Assembly: GCA_014695255.1 (NCBI GenBank)
Contig: JACJNX010000061.1
Span: 248,001-312,000 of the forward strand
Origin: Cyanobacteria bacterium FACHB-63
GTDB lineage: Bacteria; Cyanobacteriota; Cyanobacteriia; Leptolyngbyales; Leptolyngbyaceae
Direction of reading: 5' to 3'
Length of the DNA: 64,000 nt
The position numbers and the translations under genes were made by a program. Each line of letters opens with the position of its first letter. Within the stretch, counting starts at the first letter, position 1. Below are positions 1 to 9,077 of the stretch, piece by piece. The notes under the pieces were generated by a model, which made no database searches, was not told the DNA's origin, and was given only the letters and a program-made list of their open reading frames with translations.

Positions 1-134
1 AAGCTGAGGCTGAATCTGCTGTATCGCTCAACAAGCAGTTACGACCGTTCGGTCTATGCGCTGGGAAGTTCATCGTTCCTGATGATTTCGATGCACCTTT
101 ACCAGAGGAAATTTTGAGCGCGTTCGAGGGCTAA
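1..134 (+). CDS. 3' end of a type II antitoxin gene (Phd/YefM or DUF2281 type)
   Basis: Only the last 43 codons are present, read from base 3. The C-terminal sequence contains RPFGLCAGKFIVPDDFDAPL and ends SAFEG. A tail of this kind, with an F-D-x-P-L-P motif, is typical of small antitoxins encoded just before PIN toxins in cyanobacteria. The stop codon TAA shares one base with the ATG of the next gene (TAATG), so the two are translationally coupled. The DNA-binding N-terminus lies outside the window, so the exact antitoxin family cannot be fixed. Expected role: binds and neutralises the PIN toxin and represses the operon. Confidence 0.75.
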   Translation, partial: AEAESAVSLNKQLRPFGLCAGKFIVPDDFDAPLPEEILSAFEG

Positions 135-517
135 TGAAAATTCTGCTAGATACGCATATTTTCCTTTGGTTTATTAGTGGTGATACTCGGTTATCCACCG
201 AGGTTCGAGATGTCATTCGCGACCCAGACAATGAAGTTTATTTGAGTTCAGTATCAATTTGGGAAGCAACCGTTAAGTACCAGTTAGGTAAGTTGCCTCT
301 GCCGGAGTCTCCTGAAACATATCTACCAAAACAGCGCAATCTTCATCAAATTGCCAGTCTTTCTCTTGACGAAGACAGTGTAGTTCAACTGGCTAAGTTA
401 CCACTGTTACATCGTGATCCGTTCGACAGAATGCTTATCTGTCAAGCATTACAAAACGGGTTGACCATTGCGACTGTAGATGAAGATGTTCGCGCCTACT
501 CAATCAGTGTTTTGTAG
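134..517 (+). CDS. vapC: PIN-domain ribonuclease toxin, VapC family
   Basis: 127 residues, full length for a VapC/PilT N-terminal domain protein. PIN-domain acidic residues are visible: D6 in LLDTHIFLW, E44 in SIWEATVKY, D95/D98 in HRDPFDRML and D116/D118 near the end. These would coordinate the divalent metal of an endoribonuclease that cuts tRNA or other RNA. The start overlaps the antitoxin stop by one base, the usual antitoxin-toxin order. All expected catalytic positions are present, so the toxin is probably functional. The RNA target is unknown. Confidence 0.9.
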   Translation: MKILLDTHIFLWFISGDTRLSTEVRDVIRDPDNEVYLSSVSIWEATVKYQLGKLPLPESPETYLPKQRNLHQIASLSLDEDSVVQLAKLPLLHRDPFDRMLICQALQNGLTIATVDEDVRAYSISVL

Positions 518-628
518 CAGCACAGGCCAACTATAGCGGCGTGGACTGAACAAACATCACCATCATTCTAATCGAAATTGTTGAGAAACAATTCGTACAA
601 TGAAGGGGAGTTTTCTTTCTCATCAACT

Positions 629-3600
629 ATGAAGCGGATTGTTTTGATTGCGGGGTTTGAGTCGTTTAATGCAGGATTGTATCGGCAGGCAGCGGACTTG
701 GCTCAGGCGCGGTGTCCGGAGTTGGACGTGCGGGTGTTTAGCGATCGCGATCTCACCACAAATCCGACTGAAGTTGAAGCGGCTCTTAAGCAAGCAGACG
801 TGTTTTTCGCAAGCTTGCTATTTGATTATGATCAGGTGCTTTGGTTAAGAGAACGAGTGCGGGCGATTCCGATTCGATTGGTGTTTGAATCGGCGCTAGA
901 GTTGATGAGTTTGACGCAGCTTGGGAAGTTTGCAATTGGCGATAAGCCGAAAGGAATGCCGAAGCCCGTCAAATTTATTCTCGATAAATTTAGTAATGGG
1001 CGCGAAGAAGATAAGCTTGCGGGATATATTAGCTTTCTCAAAACAGGTCCGAAATTATTGAAATTTGTGCCAGTGCAGAAGGTGCAAGATCTGCGGAATT
1101 GGTTGATTATTTATGGCTATTGGAATGCGGGTGGAATAGAGAATGTTGTATCACTGTTTTGTACGATCGCTCAAAAATATCTCGGTCTAACGGTTGGAGA
1201 AATTGCAGAACCGATCGAGACTCCAAACATTGGTCTATTGCATCCCGATTATTCTGGTTATTTTGAATCACCAAAGCAATATCTAGATTGGTATCATCAG
1301 CGCTTTAATTCTGATCATCCCACGGTTGGAATTCTGTTGTATCGGAAGCACGTTATTACAAACCAACAGTACATTCCGAAACTAATCAGAGCATTTGAAA
1401 AAGCGGATCTAATTCCGGTTCCAATTTTTATCAATGGCGTTGAAGGTCATGTTGCTGTTCGTGATTTGATGACGACTGAATATGAGCAACAACAGCGCGA
1501 TCTCGGAGTCAAAGAAACGCTTTCACTTTCGGATCAGGCGGTGAAAGTCGATGCGATTGTTTCAACGATCGGATTTCCGCTAGTCGGAGGTCCAGCCGGA
1601 TCAATGGAAGCAGGACGGCAGATCGAAGTTGCAAAACGGATTCTCAGTGCGAAGAATGTTCCTTACATTGTTGCGGCTCCGTTGTTGATTCAAGATATTC
1701 ATTCTTGGACAAGGCAGGGAATAGGCGGGTTGCAAAGTGTTGTGCTGTACTCGCTGCCTGAATTGGATGGAGCGATCGATACAATTCCGCTCGGTGGTTT
1801 AGTTGGAGAAACAATCTACTTAGTGCCGGAGCGAGTCGATCGTTTAACTGGAAGATTGAATCAATGGATTAAGTTACGCAGGACTCCAACTGAACAGCGA
1901 AAAATAGCAATTTTATTGTATGGATTTCCTCCGGGATATGGAGCAGTGGGAACAGCAGCATTGTTAAATGTGCCACGATCGCTGATCAAACTGCTTCAGA
2001 CCATGAAAGAGCAGGGATATACGATCGACAATTTGCCCGAAGATGGAGAAGCTTTAATTCAAGCTGTAAAAAGTGCGGATGAAGGCGATTCAATTGCAGT
2101 GTCAATCCAGACATTAGAAAGTTGGCTCGGCTATCTACTCACTTCGAGAGTTAAGAAACAATGGAAATCACTATCCGCAAGTGGAATTAAGACATTAGGG
2201 AGTGATTTAGTTTGGGGTGGAGTGCAATTCGGCAATGTGTGGATTGGAGTACAGCCGCCGTTAGGCATCTCTGGCGATCCGATGCGATTGATGTTTGAAC
2301 GAGATCTAACACCGCATCCGCAGTATGCCGCGTTCTACAAATGGCTTCAAAATGACTTTGGAGCAGATGCGATCGTTCATTTTGGAATGCACGGTACAGT
2401 CGAATGGTTGCCCGGTTCACCGCTTGGAAACACTGGATATTCTTGGTCAGATGTCTTGCTCGGCAATCTTCCGAACCTTTATATCTATGCGGCAAACAAT
2501 CCATCAGAATCGATTTTGGCAAAACGGCGCGGTTATGGAACTCTGATTTCTCACAATGTTCCGCCGTATGGTCGAGCAGGACTGTACAAAGAGCTAGTCA
2601 ATATTCGAGATTTGATCGCAGAGTACCGGGAAGATCCAGAAAAGAACTATGCGCTGAAGACTGCGATCGTGCAAAAAATCATTGATATTGGGATTGATGC
2701 GGATTGTCCATTTGAAGATGCAAAACGGCTAGGAATTGCTTTTAATGTTGAGAACATCAATCTATTTAGCAAAGATGCTTTTAATCAGTATCTAATCAAG
2801 CTGTATGAGTACCTACAGATTTTAGAAAATCGATTGTTCTCATCGGGGCTACATACATTGGGGGAAGTACCCTCACCAGAGAACGTTGCAAGCTATCTGA
2901 GCGCTTACTTTGACGATCGCATTTCCGAACACTCAATCAATCAAATTGCTCAAGGTGAAGACTTAGCAGAATGGCAAGAAGCGATCGACATTCGCAATCT
3001 TCTCTTACAAACTCCAGACGAACTCACGAACTTACTTCGGGGGCTGAATGGTGAATACATTCCACCCGCACCCGGAGGCGATTTGCTCCGAGATGGAATT
3101 GGTGCATTACCTACAGGCCGGAATATTCACGCACTCGACCCGTATCGAATGCCTTCTCCGGCTGCTTTTGAGCGGGGGCGCGAAATTGCTCGTAAGCTCA
3201 TTGATCAGCATCTTAAAGAACATCAATCCTATCCCGAAACAGTTGCTGTAATGTTGTGGGGATTAGATGCAATTAAAACCAAAGGTGAATCGCTTGGAAT
3301 TTTATTAGAGTTAGTGGGTGCAGCACCGACTAAAGAAGGCACAGGGCGAATTGTTCGCTATGATTTGAAACCACTTTCAGAAGTCGGACATCCAAGAATT
3401 GATGTGCTGGCAAATCTTTCTGGCATTTTCCGAGATAGCTTTGTCAACATCATCGAGCTATTAGATGATCTGTTTCAACGAGCCGCAGAACTTGATGAAC
3501 CTGAAGATCAAAACTTTATTCGTAAACACGCGATCGCACTCTCAAAACAAGGAATCGCAAATCCCACAGCCCGCTTATTCTCAAATCCCGCAGGCGATTA

Positions 3601-4306
3601 TGGTTCATTAGTAAATGATCAAGTTGTGGCTTCAAATTGGGAATCCGGTGATGAATTAGCACAAACTTGGCAGAGTCGGAATGTGTTTAGCTATGGCAGA
3701 AAAGATAAGGGGGAGGCACGATCGCAAGTGTTAGAAACCTTGCTAAAGACGACCGATCGCATTGTTCAAGAAATCGATTCAGTCGAATATGGCTTAACCG
3801 ACATTCAGGAATACTATGCCAACACAGGCGGACTCAAACGCGCCGCAGAACAACAGAAAGGGCAGAAGGTTCAAGCTAGCTTTGTCGAAAGCTTCTCAAA
3901 AGATACAACCCCTCGGAACTTAGAAGAACTTCTGAGAATGGAGTACCGCACAAAGCTACTTAATCCGAAATGGGCGGAAGCAATGGCAGTACAAGGATCA
4001 GGCGGAGCTTACGAAATTTCTCAACGCATGACTGCGCTGATGGGTTGGAGTGGAACCGTCGATTTCAAGGAATCCTGGGTATACGACCAAGCAGCGGAAA
4101 CCTATGCGCTGGATGCAGAGATGGCAAAACGACTTCAAGCAGCGAATCCCGAAGCCTTTCGGAATATTGTGTCGCGAATGTTAGAGGCAAACGGACGCGG
4201 ATTTTGGAACCCGGACAAAGAGAAATTAGAGAAACTACGATCGCTCTACGACCAGTCCGACAGCAAAATCGAAGGCATTGAAACATCAATTGCTGAGGTT
4301 TGTTAA
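629..4306 (+). CDS. chlH: Magnesium chelatase subunit H / CobN-family protein (possible second ChlH)
   Basis: About 1225 residues. ChlH is the porphyrin-binding subunit that, with ChlI and ChlD, inserts Mg into protoporphyrin IX; CobN is the cobalt analogue. An N-terminal DUF3479-like region (about residues 1-150) is followed by the long CobN/Mg-chelatase domain, with the signature HFGMHGTVEWLPGSPLGNTG in the middle and GGDLLRDGIGALPTGRNIHA later. It is shorter than the usual cyanobacterial ChlH (about 1330 residues), and its start (MKRIVLIAGFES) differs from the usual ChlH start as I recall it, so I infer a paralogue rather than the housekeeping copy. The ATG at 629 begins the conserved domain; a TTG at 578 in the same frame would add 17 unconvincing residues. 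No ChlI, ChlD or cobalamin genes are adjacent. Confidence 0.8.
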   Translation: MKRIVLIAGFESFNAGLYRQAADLAQARCPELDVRVFSDRDLTTNPTEVEAALKQADVFFASLLFDYDQVLWLRERVRAIPIRLVFESALELMSLTQLGKFAIGDKPKGMPKPVKFILDKFSNGREEDKLAGYISFLKTGPKLLKFVPVQKVQDLRNWLIIYGYWNAGGIENVVSLFCTIAQKYLGLTVGEIAEPIETPNIGLLHPDYSGYFESPKQYLDWYHQRFNSDHPTVGILLYRKHVITNQQYIPKLIRAFEKADLIPVPIFINGVEGHVAVRDLMTTEYEQQQRDLGVKETLSLSDQAVKVDAIVSTIGFPLVGGPAGSMEAGRQIEVAKRILSAKNVPYIVAAPLLIQDIHSWTRQGIGGLQSVVLYSLPELDGAIDTIPLGGLVGETIYLVPERVDRLTGRLNQWIKLRRTPTEQRKIAILLYGFPPGYGAVGTAALLNVPRSLIKLLQTMKEQGYTIDNLPEDGEALIQAVKSADEGDSIAVSIQTLESWLGYLLTSRVKKQWKSLSASGIKTLGSDLVWGGVQFGNVWIGVQPPLGISGDPMRLMFERDLTPHPQYAAFYKWLQNDFGADAIVHFGMHGTVEWLPGSPLGNTGYSWSDVLLGNLPNLYIYAANNPSESILAKRRGYGTLISHNVPPYGRAGLYKELVNIRDLIAEYREDPEKNYALKTAIVQKIIDIGIDADCPFEDAKRLGIAFNVENINLFSKDAFNQYLIKLYEYLQILENRLFSSGLHTLGEVPSPENVASYLSAYFDDRISEHSINQIAQGEDLAEWQEAIDIRNLLLQTPDELTNLLRGLNGEYIPPAPGGDLLRDGIGALPTGRNIHALDPYRMPSPAAFERGREIARKLIDQHLKEHQSYPETVAVMLWGLDAIKTKGESLGILLELVGAAPTKEGTGRIVRYDLKPLSEVGHPRIDVLANLSGIFRDSFVNIIELLDDLFQRAAELDEPEDQNFIRKHAIALSKQGIANPTARLFSNPAGDYGSLVNDQVVASNWESGDELAQTWQSRNVFSYGRKDKGEARSQVLETLLKTTDRIVQEIDSVEYGLTDIQEYYANTGGLKRAAEQQKGQKVQASFVESFSKDTTPRNLEELLRMEYRTKLLNPKWAEAMAVQGSGGAYEISQRMTALMGWSGTVDFKESWVYDQAAETYALDAEMAKRLQAANPEAFRNIVSRMLEANGRGFWNPDKEKLEKLRSLYDQSDSKIEGIETSIAEVC

Positions 4307-4338
4307 GCTATGTTTAGATTGATCGCGGACTTGCTTTT

Positions 4339-4503
4339 ATGACACCCGAACTTCAGACCGAAAAGGACAAGCCACAAAGTACCAATCCGACAGACACCCA
4401 GCAAGCATCTGAAACTGAAAAGGTGCTATGTCCACACTGTAAGCGCACCGCAACAAATGGAATTAAATGTCTGGGAATTTGCGTCGCTGATAATGATTAC
4501 TAG
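4339..4503 (+). CDS. Small conserved cyanobacterial protein with a CxxC motif
   Basis: 54 residues. The N-terminal half is polar and probably disordered. The C-terminal half reads VLCPHCKRTATNGIKCLGIC and ends VADNDY. The paired cysteines suggest a small metal-binding (zinc-ribbon-like) fold. From memory, short proteins with a very similar CPxCKRTAxNGIKC tail occur widely in cyanobacteria; function unknown. It starts 32 bases after the chelatase stop on the same strand and may be co-transcribed. The pattern of conserved cysteines argues that it is a real gene despite its length. Confidence 0.7.
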   Translation: MTPELQTEKDKPQSTNPTDTQQASETEKVLCPHCKRTATNGIKCLGICVADNDY

Positions 4504-4841
4504 ACCTGGAAAAAAGTTCAGTATTTTATTCTGGCAACACATTGACGCTGCTATATCATCTAGCATTCAAATTAAATTTAGATCAACTTAGCAGTCACGA
4601 TGCTCAATGATTTGTCAAATTATTATCAGAAACTAATAGTTTTATTCAACTAACTTAATATATTTGCTGAACTCATCCCTCTTAAAGAAGATGAGTTGGG
4701 GATCAGCATATTCGTATGATTTGGAACGCTAGAACTTATACAGAGATGCCTTAGTTTTAGCCTTCGGATTCTGTCAATTCACCATTTATCCACCGCAACA
4801 CAGATCGCGAATTCAAACCGCGATCGCAGGGTAATTCGCCT
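4504..4841. other. Intergenic region with one hairpin
   Basis: 338 bases without a convincing gene, AT-rich in the first half. It contains an 8-bp stem (AACTCATC at 4670-4677 pairing with GATGAGTT at 4690-4697) with a 12-base loop. No T-run follows, so it is not a clear terminator. It precedes the sugar transporter operon and presumably holds its promoter, but no consensus -35/-10 pair stands out. Confidence 0.4.
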
Positions 4842-6152
4842 ATGGAACTCCTACAAGAATACCGCTATAAATTCGTGCAGTATTGGCGACAATCGCGGAC
4901 TTTTCGCATCGCCGCTTCTTTGATTGCATTTGCCTTCACTGCACTGCTGATTGTTCTTCCTCTAAGAGCACAGCAACCTGTTGTACTATCCATTCTGATT
5001 CCTGCTCCAGATGTAAAGCCCTTTCCGCCTTTGATTGCGGAATTTGAACGGCAAAATCCAGGCATTAAAATCAACATTGTTGAAGGTCCGAACTCTTCTA
5101 ACTTAGTTGAAGACCTCTATTCCTCTGCATTCTTGCTCGGTGACTCGCCCTATGATCTCCTCAATATGGATATCACTTGGGTTCCCAAGTTTGCCGCAGC
5201 AGGATGGCTGCAAGATATCTCGGACATTCTGCCGCAACAAGAGTTAGGAAAGTTCCTTAAAGGGGATGTCGAAGGCGGACGGTACAAAGGAAAGCTTTAT
5301 CGCTTGCCATACCGGACAGATGTGGGAATGCTTTACTATCGATCGGACTTGCTCCAGCAGGCGGGATTAAAGCCGCCCGAAACATTCCAAGATTTGATTC
5401 AAGCGTCGAAAACTGTTCAATCAAAGAATGGAGCACAGTGGGGCTACGTGTGGCAAGGTCGGCAGTATGAAGGACTGTCAGCCATGTTCATTGAAGTGCT
5501 GCAAGGCAACGGAGGGTTTTGGATCAATCCACAAACGAATGAAGTGGGCTTAGATCGACCTGAAGCGATCGACACAGTGAAATTTCTGGTCAGCACAATT
5601 CAACAAGGAGTTTCACCGCCAGGAGTCAACACCTACATCGAAGAAGATGCACGACGGTTATTCCAAAACGGCAACACGCTGTTTATGCGGAATTGGCCCT
5701 ACGCTTGGGATTTGCTGAACGGCAAAGATTCCCCAGTGCGCGGTAAGGTTGGCATTAAGCCAATGATTCATGCGCCAAATGAACGCAGTGGAGCCTGTCA
5801 AGGTGGTTGGGGGCTGGGAATTTCTAGCACTACCCGACATCCTCAAGAAGCGCGGAAAGTGGTGCAGTTCTTTACTAGCCCAGAAGCTCAAAAGCAACTC
5901 GCGATCGCAGGTGCCTATCTACCGACGCGGCGCGAACTGTACAACGATCGAGAACTGCTTCAGCGCTACGAATACTTCCCAACGATTCTGAAAGTTCTGG
6001 AAAATCCGGCATTGCGTCCCCCGATCGCGCAATATGCCCAAACCTCAGACATTTTGCAACGCTACCTGAATGCAGCGCTGTCTCGGCAAATTTCACCCGA
6101 AGAAGCCATGCAATCGGCAGCAAGAGAAACGCGATCGTTGTTAGGAGCTTAG
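4842..6152 (+). CDS. Sugar ABC transporter, extracellular solute-binding protein (family 1)
   Basis: 436 residues. An N-terminal hydrophobic segment at about residues 22-43 acts as signal or anchor. It is followed by a MalE/ThuE-type binding protein: the EFERQNPGIKINIVEG region after the first strand, PYRTDVGMLYYRSDLL in the hinge region, and a conserved GGWGLGISSTTRHPQEA segment near residue 325. The protein would capture an oligosaccharide or glucosylglycerol-like solute in the periplasm and deliver it to the permeases encoded 3 and about 900 bases downstream. Gene order (binding protein, permease, permease, ATPase) is shared by cyanobacterial Ggt and Gls importers. The substrate cannot be read from sequence. 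No lipobox cysteine is evident, so a membrane anchor or cleaved signal is more likely than a lipoprotein. Confidence 0.88.
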   Translation: MELLQEYRYKFVQYWRQSRTFRIAASLIAFAFTALLIVLPLRAQQPVVLSILIPAPDVKPFPPLIAEFERQNPGIKINIVEGPNSSNLVEDLYSSAFLLGDSPYDLLNMDITWVPKFAAAGWLQDISDILPQQELGKFLKGDVEGGRYKGKLYRLPYRTDVGMLYYRSDLLQQAGLKPPETFQDLIQASKTVQSKNGAQWGYVWQGRQYEGLSAMFIEVLQGNGGFWINPQTNEVGLDRPEAIDTVKFLVSTIQQGVSPPGVNTYIEEDARRLFQNGNTLFMRNWPYAWDLLNGKDSPVRGKVGIKPMIHAPNERSGACQGGWGLGISSTTRHPQEARKVVQFFTSPEAQKQLAIAGAYLPTRRELYNDRELLQRYEYFPTILKVLENPALRPPIAQYAQTSDILQRYLNAALSRQISPEEAMQSAARETRSLLGA

Positions 6153-6155
6153 CCG

Positions 6156-7061
6156 ATGAAAGACATCATTCGAGAACGAGAACGCCGTGCAGGATGGTTC
6201 CTCACGATTCCCGCATTGGTCATCCTGGCGCTGGTGTTTGCTTACCCAATTTTGAGAGCGTTTTGGCAAAGTCTGTTCGCAATTAACCTGGGAACTCAAC
6301 TTGATCCAAAGTTCGCAGGGCTTTCTAACTTTGGTCGAATGGCGCAAGATGGACGATTTTGGCGCACAATGCTAAATTCAGCCGTCTTTACGTTTGCCTC
6401 TGTCTTCCTCGAATTGATTTTGGGGATGGGGATTGCCTTGGTGCTGAACCAGAAGTTCCGGGGACGCGGAGCAGTTAGAACGATCGCGATTCTGCCTTGG
6501 GCGCTGCCGACTGCGCTGATTGCGCTCGGTTGGACTTGGATTTTTAATGACCAATACGGCATTGTGAATGACATTCTGCTGCGCTTAGGACTTGTAAAAA
6601 CGGGTGTAAACTGGCTCGGTGATCCAACACTAGCTATGATTGCCGTGATTCTGGCAGATGTCTGGAAAACGACTCCGTTTATCAGCATCTTATTGTTAGC
6701 CGGATTGCAGTCGATTTCAAATGATTTGTACGAAGCGCAAGCGATCGACGGTGCTAGCCCTTGGCAAAGTTTCCGACAAGTCACATTACCGTTATTGATG
6801 CCGCAAGTTGTGATTGCCTTGTTATTCCGACTGGCACAATCATTCGGCATCTTTGACTTGATTAGTGTAATGACCGGAGGAGGTCCTGGCGGTGCAACCG
6901 AAACTGTGTCGCTTTACATTTACTCAACAATTATGCGCTATCTAGACTTCGGTTATGGTGCAGCATTGGTGGTTGTGACGTTCTTATTATTGGTGTTAGC
7001 CGTCGCGATCGCGTCATACTTCCTCACTCGATCCAGAGCCAAAGCCGCAGGAGAAATCTAA
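6156..7061 (+). CDS. Sugar ABC transporter permease, MalF/UgpA type
   Basis: 301 residues with about six membrane segments; the first is near residues 15-35. The EAA loop that contacts the ATPase is visible as EAQAIDGASPWQSFRQVTLP (about residue 195). The start lies 3 bases after the binding-protein stop and the stop 2 bases before the next permease, so this is a tight operon. It should form a heterodimeric channel with the following permease. Substrate as for the operon: an unspecified sugar or compatible solute. Confidence 0.9.
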   Translation: MKDIIRERERRAGWFLTIPALVILALVFAYPILRAFWQSLFAINLGTQLDPKFAGLSNFGRMAQDGRFWRTMLNSAVFTFASVFLELILGMGIALVLNQKFRGRGAVRTIAILPWALPTALIALGWTWIFNDQYGIVNDILLRLGLVKTGVNWLGDPTLAMIAVILADVWKTTPFISILLLAGLQSISNDLYEAQAIDGASPWQSFRQVTLPLLMPQVVIALLFRLAQSFGIFDLISVMTGGGPGGATETVSLYIYSTIMRYLDFGYGAALVVVTFLLLVLAVAIASYFLTRSRAKAAGEI

Positions 7062-7063
7062 CT

Positions 7064-7945
7064 ATGACCACTGCATTTCCAGAATCCATTGATCGTAGAG
7101 CGCCAAGCGGCGGAGCGAAGATTGGACGCAAAATCATCTTGCCGATCGCGGTTGCACTAACGGTTATCTTCTGCCTTGCACCGATTTTGTGGCAGTTGTT
7201 GACTTCAGTGAAGGTCAACGCTGATATTGCGGCAATTCCAAACGTCTACTTTCCCACTCGCTACACCCTGGAACACTACCGCGAACTGTTCCAGCGTCGT
7301 CCGTTTCTGAACTATATCTTCAATAGCGCGATCGTCTCTTTTGCTTCAACGCTTTTAGCGCTCGGTGTGGGCGCGCCTGCGGCTTATGCGTTGGCGCGAT
7401 TGAAGCTCCAAGGAGAACGTGTGATTCTCGCAACCATTTTGATCGTGACATTGTTTCCACCGATTCTATTGTTCTTTGGATTGTTAGAAATCGTTCGCTA
7501 TCTAAATCTCGGTAATAACTATCTCGCGCTGATCATTCCTTACACCGCGATTAACTTACCGTTGACGATCTTGGTGATGCGAAGTTTCTTCCAGCAATTA
7601 CCCAAAGATCTCGAGGACGCTGCTAGGGTCGATGGTTATAGCACCCCTCGAATGCTTCTCGAAGTGGTCTTGCCCATGACACTTCCAGCATTGGTAACAA
7701 CTGGAATTCTCACATTCATTTCTGCCTGGAACGAATTCATCTTTGCATTGACGTTTATTACTCGCGAAGACATGAAAACCGTTCCGGTGGCAGGCGCTCA
7801 ACTGGGTGGCGCATCCCCGTTTGAAATTCCGTTTGGTCCGATCGCGGCTGCGACGGTTCTCGGTACGATTCCGCTCGTGTTATTGGTGCTGTTCTTCCAG
7901 CGCCGCATTGTTCAAGGTCTGACTGCTGGAGCCGTTAAAGGATAA
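7064..7945 (+). CDS. Sugar ABC transporter permease, MalG/UgpE type
   Basis: 293 residues, six predicted membrane segments, with the EAA motif EDAARVDGYSTPRMLLEVVL (about residue 185). The C-terminus is typical of MalG-type permeases (QRRIVQGLTAGAVKG). It is the partner of the preceding permease; 2 bases separate the genes. Confidence 0.9.
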   Translation: MTTAFPESIDRRAPSGGAKIGRKIILPIAVALTVIFCLAPILWQLLTSVKVNADIAAIPNVYFPTRYTLEHYRELFQRRPFLNYIFNSAIVSFASTLLALGVGAPAAYALARLKLQGERVILATILIVTLFPPILLFFGLLEIVRYLNLGNNYLALIIPYTAINLPLTILVMRSFFQQLPKDLEDAARVDGYSTPRMLLEVVLPMTLPALVTTGILTFISAWNEFIFALTFITREDMKTVPVAGAQLGGASPFEIPFGPIAAATVLGTIPLVLLVLFFQRRIVQGLTAGAVKG

Positions 7946-7965
7946 CTCTTATCACATCAACCATC

Positions 7966-9066
7966 ATGACTAGAAATTTACAACTCATTGACTTGAGAAA
8001 GGCTTACACTCCCAAGGTGATTCCGGTTAAGAACATCAACTTAGAAGTGAACCAAGGGGAATTTCTCACGCTGCTCGGTCCATCAGGCTGCGGGAAATCT
8101 ACCATTTTGCGGCTGATTGCAGGACTCGAACAACCCACGAGTGGACGAGTGATGATCAATGGTCGCGATGTCAGCCGCCTGAGTCCGGGCGATCGCAACA
8201 TTGCGATGGTGTTCCAAAGCTATGCGCTGTATCCGCATATGTCGGTCTACGAGAACATTGCATCTGGGCTAAAACTGCGAAAAACGCCCCACGCTGAAAT
8301 TAAAGAGCGGATTCGAGAAGTCGCAGATTTCCTTGGCTTGCATGAATTAATGGATCGTAAACCCGGACAGTTATCCGGCGGTCAACGACAACGGGTAGCA
8401 GTGGCGCGAACCTTAGTTCGTCGTCCTGATTTGTTCTTGCTGGATGAACCCCTCAGTAACTTAGATGCGCTGTTGCGGGAACATGTCCGGGCAGAACTGA
8501 AACAACTCTTCGGATCGCAAAATGCGCCGATCGTTTATGTCACACACGACCAAACCGAAGCGATGACGCTCTCGACTAAAGTTGCTGTCTTGAACAATGG
8601 CTATCTGCAACAGTTCGATCGACCTGATGTAATCTATAGCCATCCAGCAACTGAATTTGTGGCAGGCTTTATTGGCAGTCCCCAAATGAACTTCTTGCGG
8701 GTTCCTTGCGACAACGGTAGCGCGATCGTGGGTAATACCAGAATTCCTATACCGCGTGGATATGCAGCGCGAGAAGTCGTACTGGGCATTCGTCCGGAGC
8801 ATGTCCATCTTGCTCAGGGTCAAAACGAACCTGTGTTAAACGTCGAAGTCTTCCTGACTGAGAACTTGGGAATGCACGACTTAGTGAGTTGTCACCTGCG
8901 AAACGCTTCTGGTGAGCCGATGAAGGTTCGGGCAATTCTGCCTGTGCATTCTGGTTTCAGCAATGGTAGCACTGTGCAATTGGCGTTCCCAGTTGAGCAT
9001 ATCCACTGGTTCGATGCTTCTACAGGCGATCGTGTTTCTAGTAGCGAGTCAAAAGTGATGGCATAG
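7966..9066 (+). CDS. Sugar ABC transporter ATP-binding protein, MalK/UgpC type
   Basis: 366 residues. All nucleotide-binding motifs are present: Walker A GPSGCGKST (about 38-46), Q-loop, signature LSGGQRQRVAVAR (about 135), Walker B LFLLDEPLSNLDA and the switch histidine in VTHDQTEAMTL. The C-terminal third is a TOBE/MalK-type regulatory domain. It energises the two permeases upstream. It lies 20 bases after the last permease, closing a complete four-gene importer. No LacI-type regulator is adjacent. Confidence 0.92.
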   Translation: MTRNLQLIDLRKAYTPKVIPVKNINLEVNQGEFLTLLGPSGCGKSTILRLIAGLEQPTSGRVMINGRDVSRLSPGDRNIAMVFQSYALYPHMSVYENIASGLKLRKTPHAEIKERIREVADFLGLHELMDRKPGQLSGGQRQRVAVARTLVRRPDLFLLDEPLSNLDALLREHVRAELKQLFGSQNAPIVYVTHDQTEAMTLSTKVAVLNNGYLQQFDRPDVIYSHPATEFVAGFIGSPQMNFLRVPCDNGSAIVGNTRIPIPRGYAAREVVLGIRPEHVHLAQGQNEPVLNVEVFLTENLGMHDLVSCHLRNASGEPMKVRAILPVHSGFSNGSTVQLAFPVEHIHWFDASTGDRVSSSESKVMA

Positions 9067-9077
9067 TTAAGGCATAG

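Noticed and set aside
6296-6850. 184-codon antisense frame opposite the first permease gene
   Set aside because: Composition is that of a shadow frame over membrane-protein codons; no domain.
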